From the NCBI GenBank assembly GCA_019055375.1, contig JAHQIW010003596.1, positions 372,001-436,000 on the forward strand: a stretch of 64,000 bases of DNA. The letters are read 5' to 3'. A program made the translations under genes and the position numbers. The notes under the pieces were generated by a model. It did not search any database and was not told the origin of the DNA. It was given only the letters and a program-made list of their open reading frames with translations. This DNA comes from Parelaphostrongylus tenuis (taxonomy: Eukaryota; Nematoda; Chromadorea; Rhabditida; Metastrongylidae). Positions 23,096-33,055 of this stretch are shown in pieces (position 1 is the first letter of the stretch; each line of letters starts with the position of its first letter).

Positions 23096-23619
23096 CTATA
23101 CGTTTAAATGTTATGAGACATCTCCAAATTCTATCTCCTATCCTGCACAACGCTGCAGGACTTCAACCTTTTCAAAGTCCAGGAAATTGCCCACTACATT
23201 CTTATACTTTCCTGTTAGAGACATCCACTGATAACTATGGTGGGTTTAGCTGAGGGGCTGGTATGGTCAGCTATAACATGCCATGCCTTGCCCGGGTGGA
23301 GAATAGTAGGAGTCATAGGCTGCGCGGCTTGAAAACTGTTTACAAACAATCAGTTGTGATTATAGCCCTGGACAAGATCTGATGGACACCCAGTAGTTTC
23401 AGCTAAGTTTCAGAACATGATCCAAATCAAAAATTTATTCTCACAAGTAGTTGGAAGTACCAAATAACATTAATTCAAGTATTCTCCGCCTGCCTGGATG
23501 CAATATTGTCAACGCTCCGACAATAAATCAGTTCCGCGCATGGTATTTTTTTTCACATACTTGTCCAACAATGTAGCCGTCACGGGAAGTCATTCGCAAC
23601 TTGTTGCTTTACGAGTATC

Positions 23620-24580
23620 AGTTGGGGCGCAATTTTCAAACCAAAGTTAACAATATCATTGTGCAAAACGCCACCAAGTTGCGGGTAGATCTACGGCGCA
23701 TGAATGGTTCACAAAGTTTCGCGATGGCGATACTGATTTGACCGATCAACCAAAATCCGGTAGACGCCGTGAAATTGACGAAAATCAATCTTTGAATTGA
23801 TTGAAGAAGATCCGGTTTTGTCAGTCGGTTATTTGAACGATGATTTCCAACGTTCAGACGAGCAGATACGGAAGACTTTCAAAGATGCAGGCAAGAAATG
23901 ATGCAAGGGCAAATGGATTCCCCACGATCTAACACAAGCTCAAAAGAAAAAGTAAAAGCAAATTGCGCAAGCTCATCTTCGCCGACATCGCCTCTCTTCG
24001 TCGTTCTTGAACAGAATTGTCACCACTGGCAAGAAGTGGATCTTCTTCAAGAGGCAGCGTCGTCCAAATCAGTGGTTGTCACCAGGTCAGCAAGGAACAC
24101 CAACACCAAGACCAAATCGATTTGCGCCAAAGGCAATGTTAATCATTTTCTGGCACCCAGGTGAGCCGTTTCATGAAGACTTGTTGCAAGCCGGTTGAAC
24201 CCTGCAACGCTCAGCGATATTCTCAGCAAGTGGACCGTTGCAATCAAGCATCTCCACATCACCGCCGTCGCCAAGTCTTTGCTTCAAACAGTGCAAAGCC
24301 AACGTTGACAAGAAAACAGGGGAGTAGTTGAACGATTTGGGCTGGAAGCAATTGGGTCATCCGCCAAATTCGCCAGATCTGTCTCCGTCCGATTTCCATC
24401 TCTTCAGATCATTGGAGCATTGGTTGAACACGAAGAAGTATCGAGACATCAATCATTTGCGTCAGAAATTAACTGGCTGGTTTGCGTCGAAGAATAGTGA
24501 GTTATACGAACGCGGAATTGATTTGATGCCGGAGCGCTGGCAGGATTGTATCCAGGCAGACGGAGATTACTTCGATTAAT
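23620..24580 (+). pseudogene. mariner transposase relic (nearly full length)
   Basis: This is the most complete transposase in the window. In order it shows LYEYQLGRNF, EWFTKFRDGDTDLTDQPKSG (the helix-turn-helix domain and the WxxxF...LxDxxRSGRP linker), WIPHDLT, LNRIVTTGKKWIFFK, QWLSPGQ, then HPPNSPDLSPSDFHLF, FASKNSELYERGI and LMPERWQDCIQADGDYFD at the C-terminus. The D,D34D triad is damaged: the VTGDEKW motif has become VTTGKKW, and the LxDNAxPH motif is unreadable (NVDKKTGE region). Only the SPD Asp remains. Several frameshifts and stops confirm inactivity. Terminal repeats were not located. Confidence 0.85.
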
Positions 24581-25094
24581 GTTAATAGATATTTTCGATT
24601 ACTTGGAAGAATAAAATTTTGAATTTTCAAATCAAGTTCGGAAACATAGTTGGAGACCAAATACATCGCCGATGTTTCTTCGAAGCTCATGCAGCGATAA
24701 AGTAATTTTACTAATAATCACGCTTCACCAAAAACCCGAGCCTCAAACAGGAAACTTTCCCCTGATCCACAAGTCAACCTATTTTTTGTATAACTCGACT
24801 TTCTAGTGATTAGAAAGCCAACAGACTTGTGTAAAACGCTTTGACCGCCTGTGCTATAGCGCATAAGGTTCCTGAAATGTTCTTTAAATTTGAAACTTGC
24901 AAATAATGCATGTTTTGGAGACTCTGAAAATGGATTTGGAATGTAAAGTTTTTATCACAAGACTGCTGGCAGCAATCATCGATAGTAGATCCGAGAACAT
25001 CACTGTGTCGCCATTATTTACAAAATTCACCTTCTGCTTCCCTAAAAGTTTAAGAATTTGGTTATTACGCTATCAGAATTATGTGCAGTCATTT

Positions 25095-25265
25095 TCTACA
25101 TATCTACATATTCTGTATACCACTGTATCCAAACAAAGCTTTATTTTGGCTAACGTTTCGGCGCCGTTCCTTCACAGCGGTAATGACTTGGAACGAGTGC
25201 TCACATCTCCTAAATCTTATAAGTTTCAAGTTTTTATTGAAAATGATTAAATAAAAAATTTCGTC
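25095..25265. repeat. One-armed relative of the GGCTAACGTT MITE
   Basis: Contains TTTTGGCTAACGTTTCGGCG followed by CCGTTCCTTCACAGCGG, the same motif as the arm of the 3.3-kb palindrome, but no matching second arm nearby. It lies inside a 117-codon open frame (24897-25250) that I do not regard as a gene. Confidence 0.45.
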
Positions 25266-25299
25266 CACGAAACAGCAGCAATCATTTATCATGGAAAGA

Positions 25300-26165
25300 T
25301 CCCGTTAAAAATAACGTGTTTCAAAAGTTTATTTTGACCACGGCTTATCAACTGAAAAAGTAGGCTAAGTGTTGACTGAAGTCAAAATATTCTGTTCAAA
25401 GACACTCACTATGACAGCTAACGGGACGGCCTTGAAAGTGCTTTAGCTATAACCTCGTTGAACCCAAAAATGACAATTTTTCACGTACCACGACGCACGT
25501 AGGATAAGCTGAAAATGAGCCAACATCGTCTAATCTATAACGCCATCATCGCATCTTGTTACCATCAATCCACTCCTTCTACTTGCCTTTTGACTTTCAT
25601 GTATCATTACATTTTCACCTCCCGAAAGTAATTATTCAGCTGCAACTTCTGTTACGTAGGCATAAACCATGCCCGGATATAGCATCTCGGAACAGCATAA
25701 TTTTTATTTGTTTTTCCAATGCACATTTTGCCAGCATTCAATATTTCTCATTGTAGTATTGGGCACTTGGATGGTCCATATTACATGTCGTGTGGATCTG
25801 AACTTTTGTGTCAATCGTTTCGCCGTCTTCAAAATGTCATTCACATGTGTGGTTGCAAGTTGCATGTGGCTTGTGATACAGCCTGAGCCTGTGTTGTTTT
25901 AATTCATTGTTACGCTGAAAGCCGATTAAGAGTGAAAACGTTAATGTAGAATATTGTCTAGCGCATGTCGTTAAGATGCATCATGCACCTTGACTGTAAC
26001 TTGCTGATTTTGCTAATATGATATTCGCCGATCGATTTATGATCATAGAGTTCTAAACTGTGCAATTTGACTCCCCTATGGGCGATGAGAAACTCCTAGC
26101 ATCACTATTCTGATAGCGTCGTGCTCTCAACTGTCCATTGATCACCGCCGAGTGCTCTTTCATCT
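25300..26165. other. No recognised gene or element
   Basis: Overlapping short open frames at 25556-25902 have no splice support. A GATACAGCCTGAGCC block at about 25877 resembles text at about 17980, but the similarity is too short to classify. Confidence 0.3.
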
Positions 26166-26172
26166 TGCTTAC

Positions 26173-26359
26173 ATAGTGTTCGGATTTACAAAAAGTAAGC
26201 TAAATAAAGACGAGGAGTGTAGCAGCTCGTTTATTTCTGCTCGCCCTGTAAAGATATAAAACTTGCTCTCAGGGCTTCTCGTTCCTGTGATCCTCCATGA
26301 CAAAGAGGTTACCTCAATCCCAAAATTTGACTCGTAGAGTGAACTTTCATTAGTTGACA
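26173..26359 (-). CDS. Candidate exon, unknown protein
   Basis: A minus-strand open stretch runs from an acceptor-like CTTTTTCTTTTCAAG to a strong donor (CACTAT|GTAAGC). It reads NESSLYESNFGIEVTSLSW, then RSPESKFYIFTGRAEINELL. Composition is protein-like, but no family is recognised. A possible internal intron (donor GAG|GTAACC, acceptor CTTTACAG) is also open, so the structure is uncertain. No partner exons were found. Confidence 0.3.
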
Positions 26360-26829
26360 CTTGAAAAGAAAAAGGTTCATTAGGTTTAAAGCAATGAAAA
26401 AAAATGAAAACATGGTAAATCCGAAAATTATTTTGCATTAGCAGCTAAATGACGACCACAACAAATGAAAAAGGCTTGATTATTTACTCACAAGATTCCG
26501 TCAACGAAAGTTTTAAGGACTTTGGCGCAAATGTGCTACTATTCACATTGTTGATTGTTGACCTCATATCCTCCATTTCTATCTATAAATCACTGAGGCT
26601 GTAAAATTACAATGTAAAAAAAAAGCGAAGGGTGTCGCTCTATCTATGGTTCTGAGATTCTCATGCTCAAGTTGAACGCACAAAACTATTGGATTGATCC
26701 ATATTTCATATTGCATTGTTTCAATCTTTTTTTTCTATGTCGATTCGGGTTAACGTCAAAAGGCTGTGGTATACTGAGAATGTTGCAGTAGCGTTAGTCA
26801 AAGGGATAGAGAACACGCGCGCTGGGGGT

Positions 26830-27070
26830 TCATCAAATGAAAACTGAAATGAATCAGCTCCATTTACGCTTGATTATGCTTTGCAAATATACGTTGGAGA
26901 CCAGTGTGAGGAGGCGGTCCGAAAGATCAACACTGCGCTTCGGCAAAACACTAGCGTCGATCGAATTGTTATTCACTGGCTCATGCGCTTCGATGAAGTC
27001 GATACAAACTGTCAAAGGCATCCTCACTTGGCAGGCCAGTCACCCTTGACGAAGATGATAAACTCTGTGC
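26830..27070 (+). pseudogene. Possible mariner N-terminal fragment
   Basis: The plus-strand frame from about 26880 reads ALQIYVGDQCEEAVRKINTA, then a block aligned to the mariner helix-turn-helix (INxAxGxxTxxxxTVxxWFxxF) as INTALRQNTSVDRIVIHWLM, followed by a degraded AGQSPLTKMI linker. The match rests on spacing and a few residues, so it is weaker than the other mariner calls. Nothing of the catalytic domain follows. Confidence 0.35.
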
Positions 27071-27774
27071 ACAATGTAAAAATCCCATTTCCCCAAATTG
27101 GTGCTTTCTCTTATACCAATCGCACTTACTACATACTTAGTTTTCGAAATTATACGCTTATTTAGTTCAAATTCCACAATCAGAGTTTCGGCTATAACTA
27201 TGAAGGAAAGAGCAAATGAAGATGCTGACATATATTTGGTCTAAGACGAAAAATGCTCAAGTGTCCATATATGCTTTCACATTAGGCGGACTGAAGGAAT
27301 ACAGATGAATATACGACAAGGCTAAGACCAGGCATATCCATTGCATAAACTCGCTAGTAAGTTTTAATCTAAGCCACAGTTAAGCAGCCTGAGTCTAAGC
27401 CTGAGTGGTATCCTACTACAAATAGCATTAGTGAACTCTCTTCTAGCATCATTTATGATTGTAAAAAATCCCATTAGTGACAAAAAATGAAGTACTATTA
27501 AAAACCTGCCACTCTGTAACTGGGGCCTTTCGCGGTCGCCGCGCGACTGCGTCGTTTGCCGCGTCACATTTCAATGTGGTGAGGAAGGGTTCAGTCAAAG
27601 GGGCGTCTAGTTGTCTTGAAAGTTTTCATCTTTCACTGTGAATTGTATGCAATGCACACACATTATGTGAGATGTACTCATGCTTCCTTTTTTCACTACA
27701 TTATTAGTAGTAAGTCGATAGGTTGAATGACGGGAATTCTGACACTAAATTTGGTATTAATAGTATTTCAATGC

Positions 27775-27895
27775 ATTTCGCATTGTTATGATGTTTTCTA
27801 TATACCTAAGAAGATTGAGTGATGAGCAAAATCGCGGCCTCAAACGAGAGTCGTGCTACTACAACACCACCGAAGCGAGATTTTTCTATAATTCT
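27775..27895 (-). repeat. SINE-B copy
   Basis: Minus strand: tail reverse complement GCATTGTTATGATGTTTTCT and TATACCTAAGAAGATTGAGT, then GAGCAAAATCGCGGCCTC and a decayed box A (CGTGCTACTACAACACCACC). Box B is largely deleted, as in the copy at 15.6 kb. Confidence 0.6.
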
Positions 27896-28564
27896 CAACA
27901 CACGCTGTTGGTATAGGTGGAAAGCTGGTTCAACTTCAAACACAATAAAATGTTAAATTGTCCTGAAAATCAGAGATCAAACAACTTATAGGAGCGTGTG
28001 AACATCATGGACTCATACGACGTCATGGTGAAAATAATTTTTATGATAAAAATATATATGAGAGTGTTACATCAACACATAAATGACGCGAGGGATATGG
28101 TAATCCTATTCCCAGGTTTTGCTGACCTTGTGTTAGAAGGCCATTTTATTTCCATAACCAGAAGACTAGAGGAAATCGGAACAAGAGAGGATTGTAGAAA
28201 TGATCTTGTCTTATCGTCAGATGTACAAATGACATGATTATTAGTAATTACCCTCTTTTAGTATGCTCTGATCATAGAAAGACATCGCGGTAGGTATTTC
28301 AAGAATTTCGTAGCTTGAGCTCTGTCTGTTTCAATGCTATTCGTACCACATGTTCTACTGAACAATCACGATTATTACAGCGATTAAGATGAAATAACAC
28401 ATGACCGATAATAGGAGAATGAGTCAATGAATTTGTTTGGAAAAGAAGAAGGAAGAATCAATAAACATGGCACACAAAATAGCCCTCTCCAGTGGCGACG
28501 AAAGTTAGCACATCAGGATCGCTTCAAAGGAAAATTAAACGCTCAAACGATAGAAGCAGTGACA

Positions 28565-29165
28565 GTTAGATCCCGTTTATCCTACCCTTCATTTCAGGCG
28601 AGATAAGAACAGCTATAAAGCGATGTCTGAAAAGGGGAGGTCTAGAAGGACCGGTAACCGTGATCGAAGTTCCACCAATGACTCTCAAAGGCCAGTTAGT
28701 CCGTAACCGCCTATACGATCGCCTCTGCTTCACAAAAATTGCATAATATGCCCAACCGGTAAAGACGGAGACTGCATGAGTTCAGGCACTTTGCCTGATC
28801 TCCGGCAAAGCGTGCGGATATGCATATATCGGCGAAACGGGAAGACCACTTTACATTCGCGTAGAAGAACACCTAAGCGAGTTATGTAAATAATGACTCG
28901 AAAACTCCATTAGGGGAGCACAAAATACGAATACATAACAGGGATGATTTTATGGTAAAAGTCACTATCCTTGCCCGGGAAGAAAAGACCTCAGCGCGGA
29001 AAAGACTCGAAACATTTTGAATCCACCCCAAAAGTCCCAAGATGAACCGCAAAGACGAATGCCCCGTCATAACACGTGACTTCAGGCCATTTCTCAGACC
29101 GTTATTCGAACCTAGGTCACGTGACCCAGCCCCTCACGCACAGTCTTCGTCCATGCAAGACATAT
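28565..29165 (+). pseudogene. Penelope-like retroelement C-terminus (GIY-YIG)
   Basis: Read across frameshifts, the plus strand gives the linker and endonuclease of a Penelope-like element (PLE): IRTAIKRCLKRGGLEGP, TLKGQLVRNRLYDRLC, CIICPTGKDGDC (the Cys-rich knuckle), then the GIY-YIG motif block YAYIGETGRPLYIRVEEHL, and a tail with FMVKVTILAREEKTSARKR, HPKSPKMNRKDECPVITRD and FLRPLFEP. PLEs couple a reverse transcriptase to this nickase for insertion. The reverse transcriptase domain was not found upstream, so this is a 5'-truncated copy. It has at least three frame changes and stops, although the Tyr, Gly, Arg and His/Glu motif residues are still present. The same domain, more decayed, lies in the arms at 34.9-35.1 and 38.6-38.9 kb. 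Confidence 0.75.
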
Positions 29166-29374
29166 AACATCTCACAGATCATAAAACAAAAAGCTACGTA
29201 AGCTTTTCTGCTCTGGTAATGAAAGTGCTTGTCTGAGTGTTTTGCGTGTCAATTTGACGTTTATTGCACTTCTGTCTGTGCCGAATGAATCTTCAAATTA
29301 ACAACTTCAAGGAGTTATTGAAACAGCAAATAGCTAATTTTGAAGCATCTCTTCCAAAATAATAAACTGTGTAG

Positions 29375-29895
29375 AAAGGCCGTGCCGTTTTGGTTCTTTA
29401 ATATAATTTTAACAATGAAATTGCATGATTTTGGTATTGAACAATTGCGCATTTTCTTGCGAACATTTTACTGCAGAACATGTCTATACTTGCTTGAAGA
29501 TGAAGCTTTCATGGGAACAAATTCGCTTGCTACTCCTGCACAAATGGTGCATAGTGAAAGTGCTAGTGAAACGGTGCACAAGCTGAATGGAGCTTGAGGC
29601 AATTATACGTTTGTAGAAACTACGGCTTGGAATTGGTTCGAAGATTCAAAGCTCGTGTGACCAGACTGGAGGATCAGTCGCGCTTGGGCTGTCCAAAGGA
29701 AGTTGATCGTTAGGCTCTCCTACGCACCATTCGTAGATGAACAACAAGCGAACCGCAGCTCCATCTTAAAGCAAGTATAGGCAAGTCTTAAACCAAAATG
29801 TTTCCAAGAAAATGCGCAATTCAGCGATACCAAAATCATGCTGTTTCATTACAAAAATCATATCAAAAAACCAAAACGGCACGAACTTTATACTC
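29375..29895 (+). mobile_element. mariner-derived MITE with long terminal repeats
   Basis: Terminal inverted repeats of about 115 bases bracket an internal mariner fragment. The left repeat runs from GTGCCGTTTTGGTTCTTTAA through GCATGATTTTGGTATTGAAC to TGTCTATACTTGCTT (ends about 29494). The right repeat is its reverse complement, from AAGCAAGTATAGGCAAGTCT (about 29769) to CAAAACGGCACGAAC. Inside, broken frames read ATPAQMVHSESASETVHKL, TTAWNWF and LEDQSRLGCPKEVDR, which match the mariner helix-turn-helix and the LEDxxRxGxPxEVDR linker. The catalytic domain is missing. This is an internally deleted derivative that needed a transposase supplied elsewhere. Confidence 0.75.
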
Positions 29896-30290
29896 AACAT
29901 ATTACCATATATGAAGTCTTAGATATATTCGCTTATACGTGCATTATAATCATTAATATACTGTGCACTAGCAAATTATATATAATCATCAGGCTTTATA
30001 AAGAACCATGAAATCAAAACTCATTTGGAACAATTTGGTGGTGATCATCTCCGAATTCGCAGTATGCGACGTTTTCAGCGTCTAGTTTCGACTCTATCAC
30101 CGGCCAGAAGTATGTTAGTAAACACGTTGCAGCGCTGAATTTGCTGAATAAGAAAATCAAGGAGTTATTACATTTGCCTCTACCGATAACCTATGTGGTG
30201 TAAGATCAGTGGTCTTGCTGTTTTGATCTGCTACCAACTTGTGTTTAGCAACGGACAAGAGCGCAAAGCTCAAATCCTTTATATGGCTCA

Positions 30291-30356
30291 TACCAAACAA
30301 TAGGATGGAACCAAACAATGCGGTAGGACGAAACAATGTGGTGGAACCAAACAACC
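30291..30356. repeat. 18-19-bp minisatellite, about 4 units
   Basis: Units of the form GGAACCAAACAATGTGGT repeat with single-base changes (TACCAAACAATAGGAT, GGAACCAAACAATGCGGT, GGACGAAACAATGTGGT, GGAACCAAACAACC). Non-coding as far as I can see. Confidence 0.75.
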
Positions 30357-30489
30357 TATAATACACACATTACTATAATAATAACACAATAATAATATAT
30401 ACATGATTGCGACATATCGTTATGTGAACATATGCCTATGTCACTGTTAACGACCGACTGATGAGAAATGTCGTATCTGACGATATTAT

Positions 30490-30565
30490 CAACTTTATTA
30501 TGACTGACATTGTTATTGTGAGTGAAGATGTTATTGTAACTGACGGTTTTATTGTAACTGACGGA
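30490..30565. repeat. 18-bp minisatellite, about 4 units
   Basis: Units related to TTTTATTGTAACTGACGG repeat four times, the last two nearly identical and the first two diverged (TTTATTATGACTGACAT, TGTTATTGTGAGTGAAGA). Because 18 is a multiple of three, one frame stays open through the array, giving a spurious 96-codon minus-strand frame. Confidence 0.75.
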
Positions 30566-30926
30566 GTTTGACTAGGCGGCAGAGTTCGTTTGGAGTTGTT
30601 ACGCTCGCCCCGGCATAACAAGCCGACAGTGGAATCCAGTGGGTGAAGACACAGTGTGTTAACAGTTTGGTCACTACTGATTTTAAATGGGCAGAATCCC
30701 TTAACCGCAGTGGTGGGGCCAAGCATAGCCTAAGTGAGTTCGCTCCGCCACGGAAGCGCTATGTTCAGCTCACAATTCTAATTAGTTCATTTAAACAATT
30801 ATGTGAACACAACCTTATGATAGTAATTAGGTAAGCGACATCGAGATTGTGTGAAGAGGGCAATAATGGATCGATCACTATTCAAGGTGAGGTGGTTCGG
30901 ATGAAGTCAAACGACCGTTCGGATGA

Positions 30927-31211
30927 TGCTCCGTCATCGCACTGACTGTTGAAGTTGGTGGGAGCTGGGAGCCGCCCTCGCCATTTGAACTATTTCTGTC
31001 TAAGGTCCTCGAACCTCTGGGATACTACTTGCTCTCTAAGGTTATGGACCATCTGCGTTGCCTAAATTATCGTGTAACTCCCGAAAAAATAGCAAAGCTC
31101 CGTTGGGAGTTTTGCTATACAAAGACTCAATGTCTCTCACTCTCGCCATCTGAACAAATTACAGAGGTTACGTTGCCGCTTGATTTTAAGCCGCAATCAC
31201 TTTTGCACTAA
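30927..31211 (+). other. Unassigned 95-codon open stretch
   Basis: Open from just after a TGA at 30924 to TAA at 31211. It has no ATG before 31029 and reads VGGSWEPPSPFELFLSKVLE, LGYYLLSKVMDHLRCLNYRV and TPEKIAKLRWEFCYTK. Composition is protein-like and the length is above chance for this AT content, yet I recognise no family and see no good acceptor. It could be a fragment of a retroelement or an exon. Confidence 0.3.
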
Positions 31212-31299
31212 CTTGACAAAGCCTTGGTATTCTGAAAGAATCCTACGAGACGATATTCCTTGTATGCAATTGCAGCAAGCCTATAAAGAGGGCTCTTCT

Positions 31300-33050
31300 G
31301 TCATTGCGTAGAGTACTTTCTCAAAAACAGAACATGCCTATTCTCGGACCCAATTTTCACATCTTGTTGGTGCTGCAAACTTTTCCATCGTAAACTTATT
31401 CAGTAGTCAGGTACAGCTACAATCACCATCAATTAACAACTAACCTTAGAATATCAGTGCCGGCCAGCAATTTATCATCTTGCCTAGGCTGTACGCCTTA
31501 GATAAAATTTACAATCACTACGTTCTATCACACTTGAAAGTTAGTACACAATCAACAATTCAACTCCTAACCTACGACTATAAAAATCGATGCTGGCAGA
31601 GCGAATTGCGCTATTTTTGCTCTTTGATTGAGGTTTTGTTTGGCAAAAATTTCTGAAATTCCTGTATTACTTTGGAAGAACACGATTTTTTCTAGTCGCC
31701 TCGTATGCTATTGGTTTAGTTATACTTGTCTTCTGTAGAGAAAAACACTCGCTTACTATGCAGTCGCACTGAATTAGGCATTCAATTGATTGTATTGCAT
31801 TGCACAAAGAGAATCCCAAAAGAGAACCTTAATTTTGCTTTTCCATAGTCTTATACACGATCTAAGAACCATCATAGTAGATAAAAATTGCGGAACTGCT
31901 ATTAAAGTATCAAAAAGAATGCGCATGCTGTTTCGATGCCTGTTCTTCAAAACTCTTATTATAACTAAGTTTATATCAATAGTGGTTTATTTCTAATTAA
32001 TGAGAGTTGAGGTACTATGAAATGGTTGAGTACTTACGGATAGTGGAAGATTTTTAAGTGAGAAGGAACGACAGTTATTGAATAAAAGGCTTAGAACACC
32101 GGCACTTCGCAAACTATTGGACAGAAATATGAGTCTCCGGAGTAGTATTCACGGTACTTTTCCTTTATCAGCTCCCATACTAAAGTGATACACGCAGCAA
32201 TTTCTTTCTACACTTACTCGAGTTACATATTAGAATTACCGCCTTATTGATTCTTATTAGAAAACTATAGTTGGAAAGGACAAGCCACGTCCTCGCAACA
32301 TGGACGATACAAATGCACAATAGGGGTTGACAGTTCGTTTAATTTTTCTGCAGAGACGTGGTACTACAGTTTAAAAATAAAGGATTTCGAAAGAATTAAC
32401 CACTCTTTATATCAAAAAATCCGTTGCAAATAGTTGTTTCGTGATATTCCATTCTTTGTGTGGCGATAGGATACCTTTGACGTGAAACTTCACCAATAAA
32501 ACATGTATGACGTCCGAGCGCTGAAGTAGCATCTTAGGTGTGAAATGTGATCTTCTTTCCGCTCTTACATCGTTACATGATAACTTTTCAAAAAACCAAT
32601 TACATCATCAAAATTCTCGATATTTGGCATATCTGACGACTAGTAAGACTTTAATGAAGATCCATATCAAAGCTCCAGCAGAACAAATGGGAAATTGAGT
32701 GGGAACATAATTTTATTTTCGTTGCTGCAGCTTAAAAGAATGCTCTTTTTTCTAAAATTGAAAAAGTTATCAAAATCGCAAAGATTTAATCTTTCAATTA
32801 ATCACTAAATGTCTAAGAGAAAACGTTTATGCAGTGAGAAAGGCCATCAAACAATCGTAAACCTCAGCTGGTACACGACGTCCTTCAAAGGTTAATACTG
32901 CCGTTCTTGACGTTTTTTTGCTTGTATTTAGATTTCAGTAGCAATAATCTAAGAAGAATATAGGTTCAAATGGATGTGTTAATTCTGCCTTTCACCAGAG
33001 GATATTGTTAATACTGCGAAAAACAAAGTACCCGGAAACTTGCCTACTCC
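31300..33050. other. No recognised gene or element
   Basis: AT-rich, with many stops on all frames. No splice-bounded exon, palindrome or repeat-family member was identified. Confidence 0.35.
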
Positions 33051-33055
33051 TTATT

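Noticed and set aside
30436..30726. 96-codon minus-strand frame
   Set aside because: It is produced by an 18-bp minisatellite that keeps one frame open.
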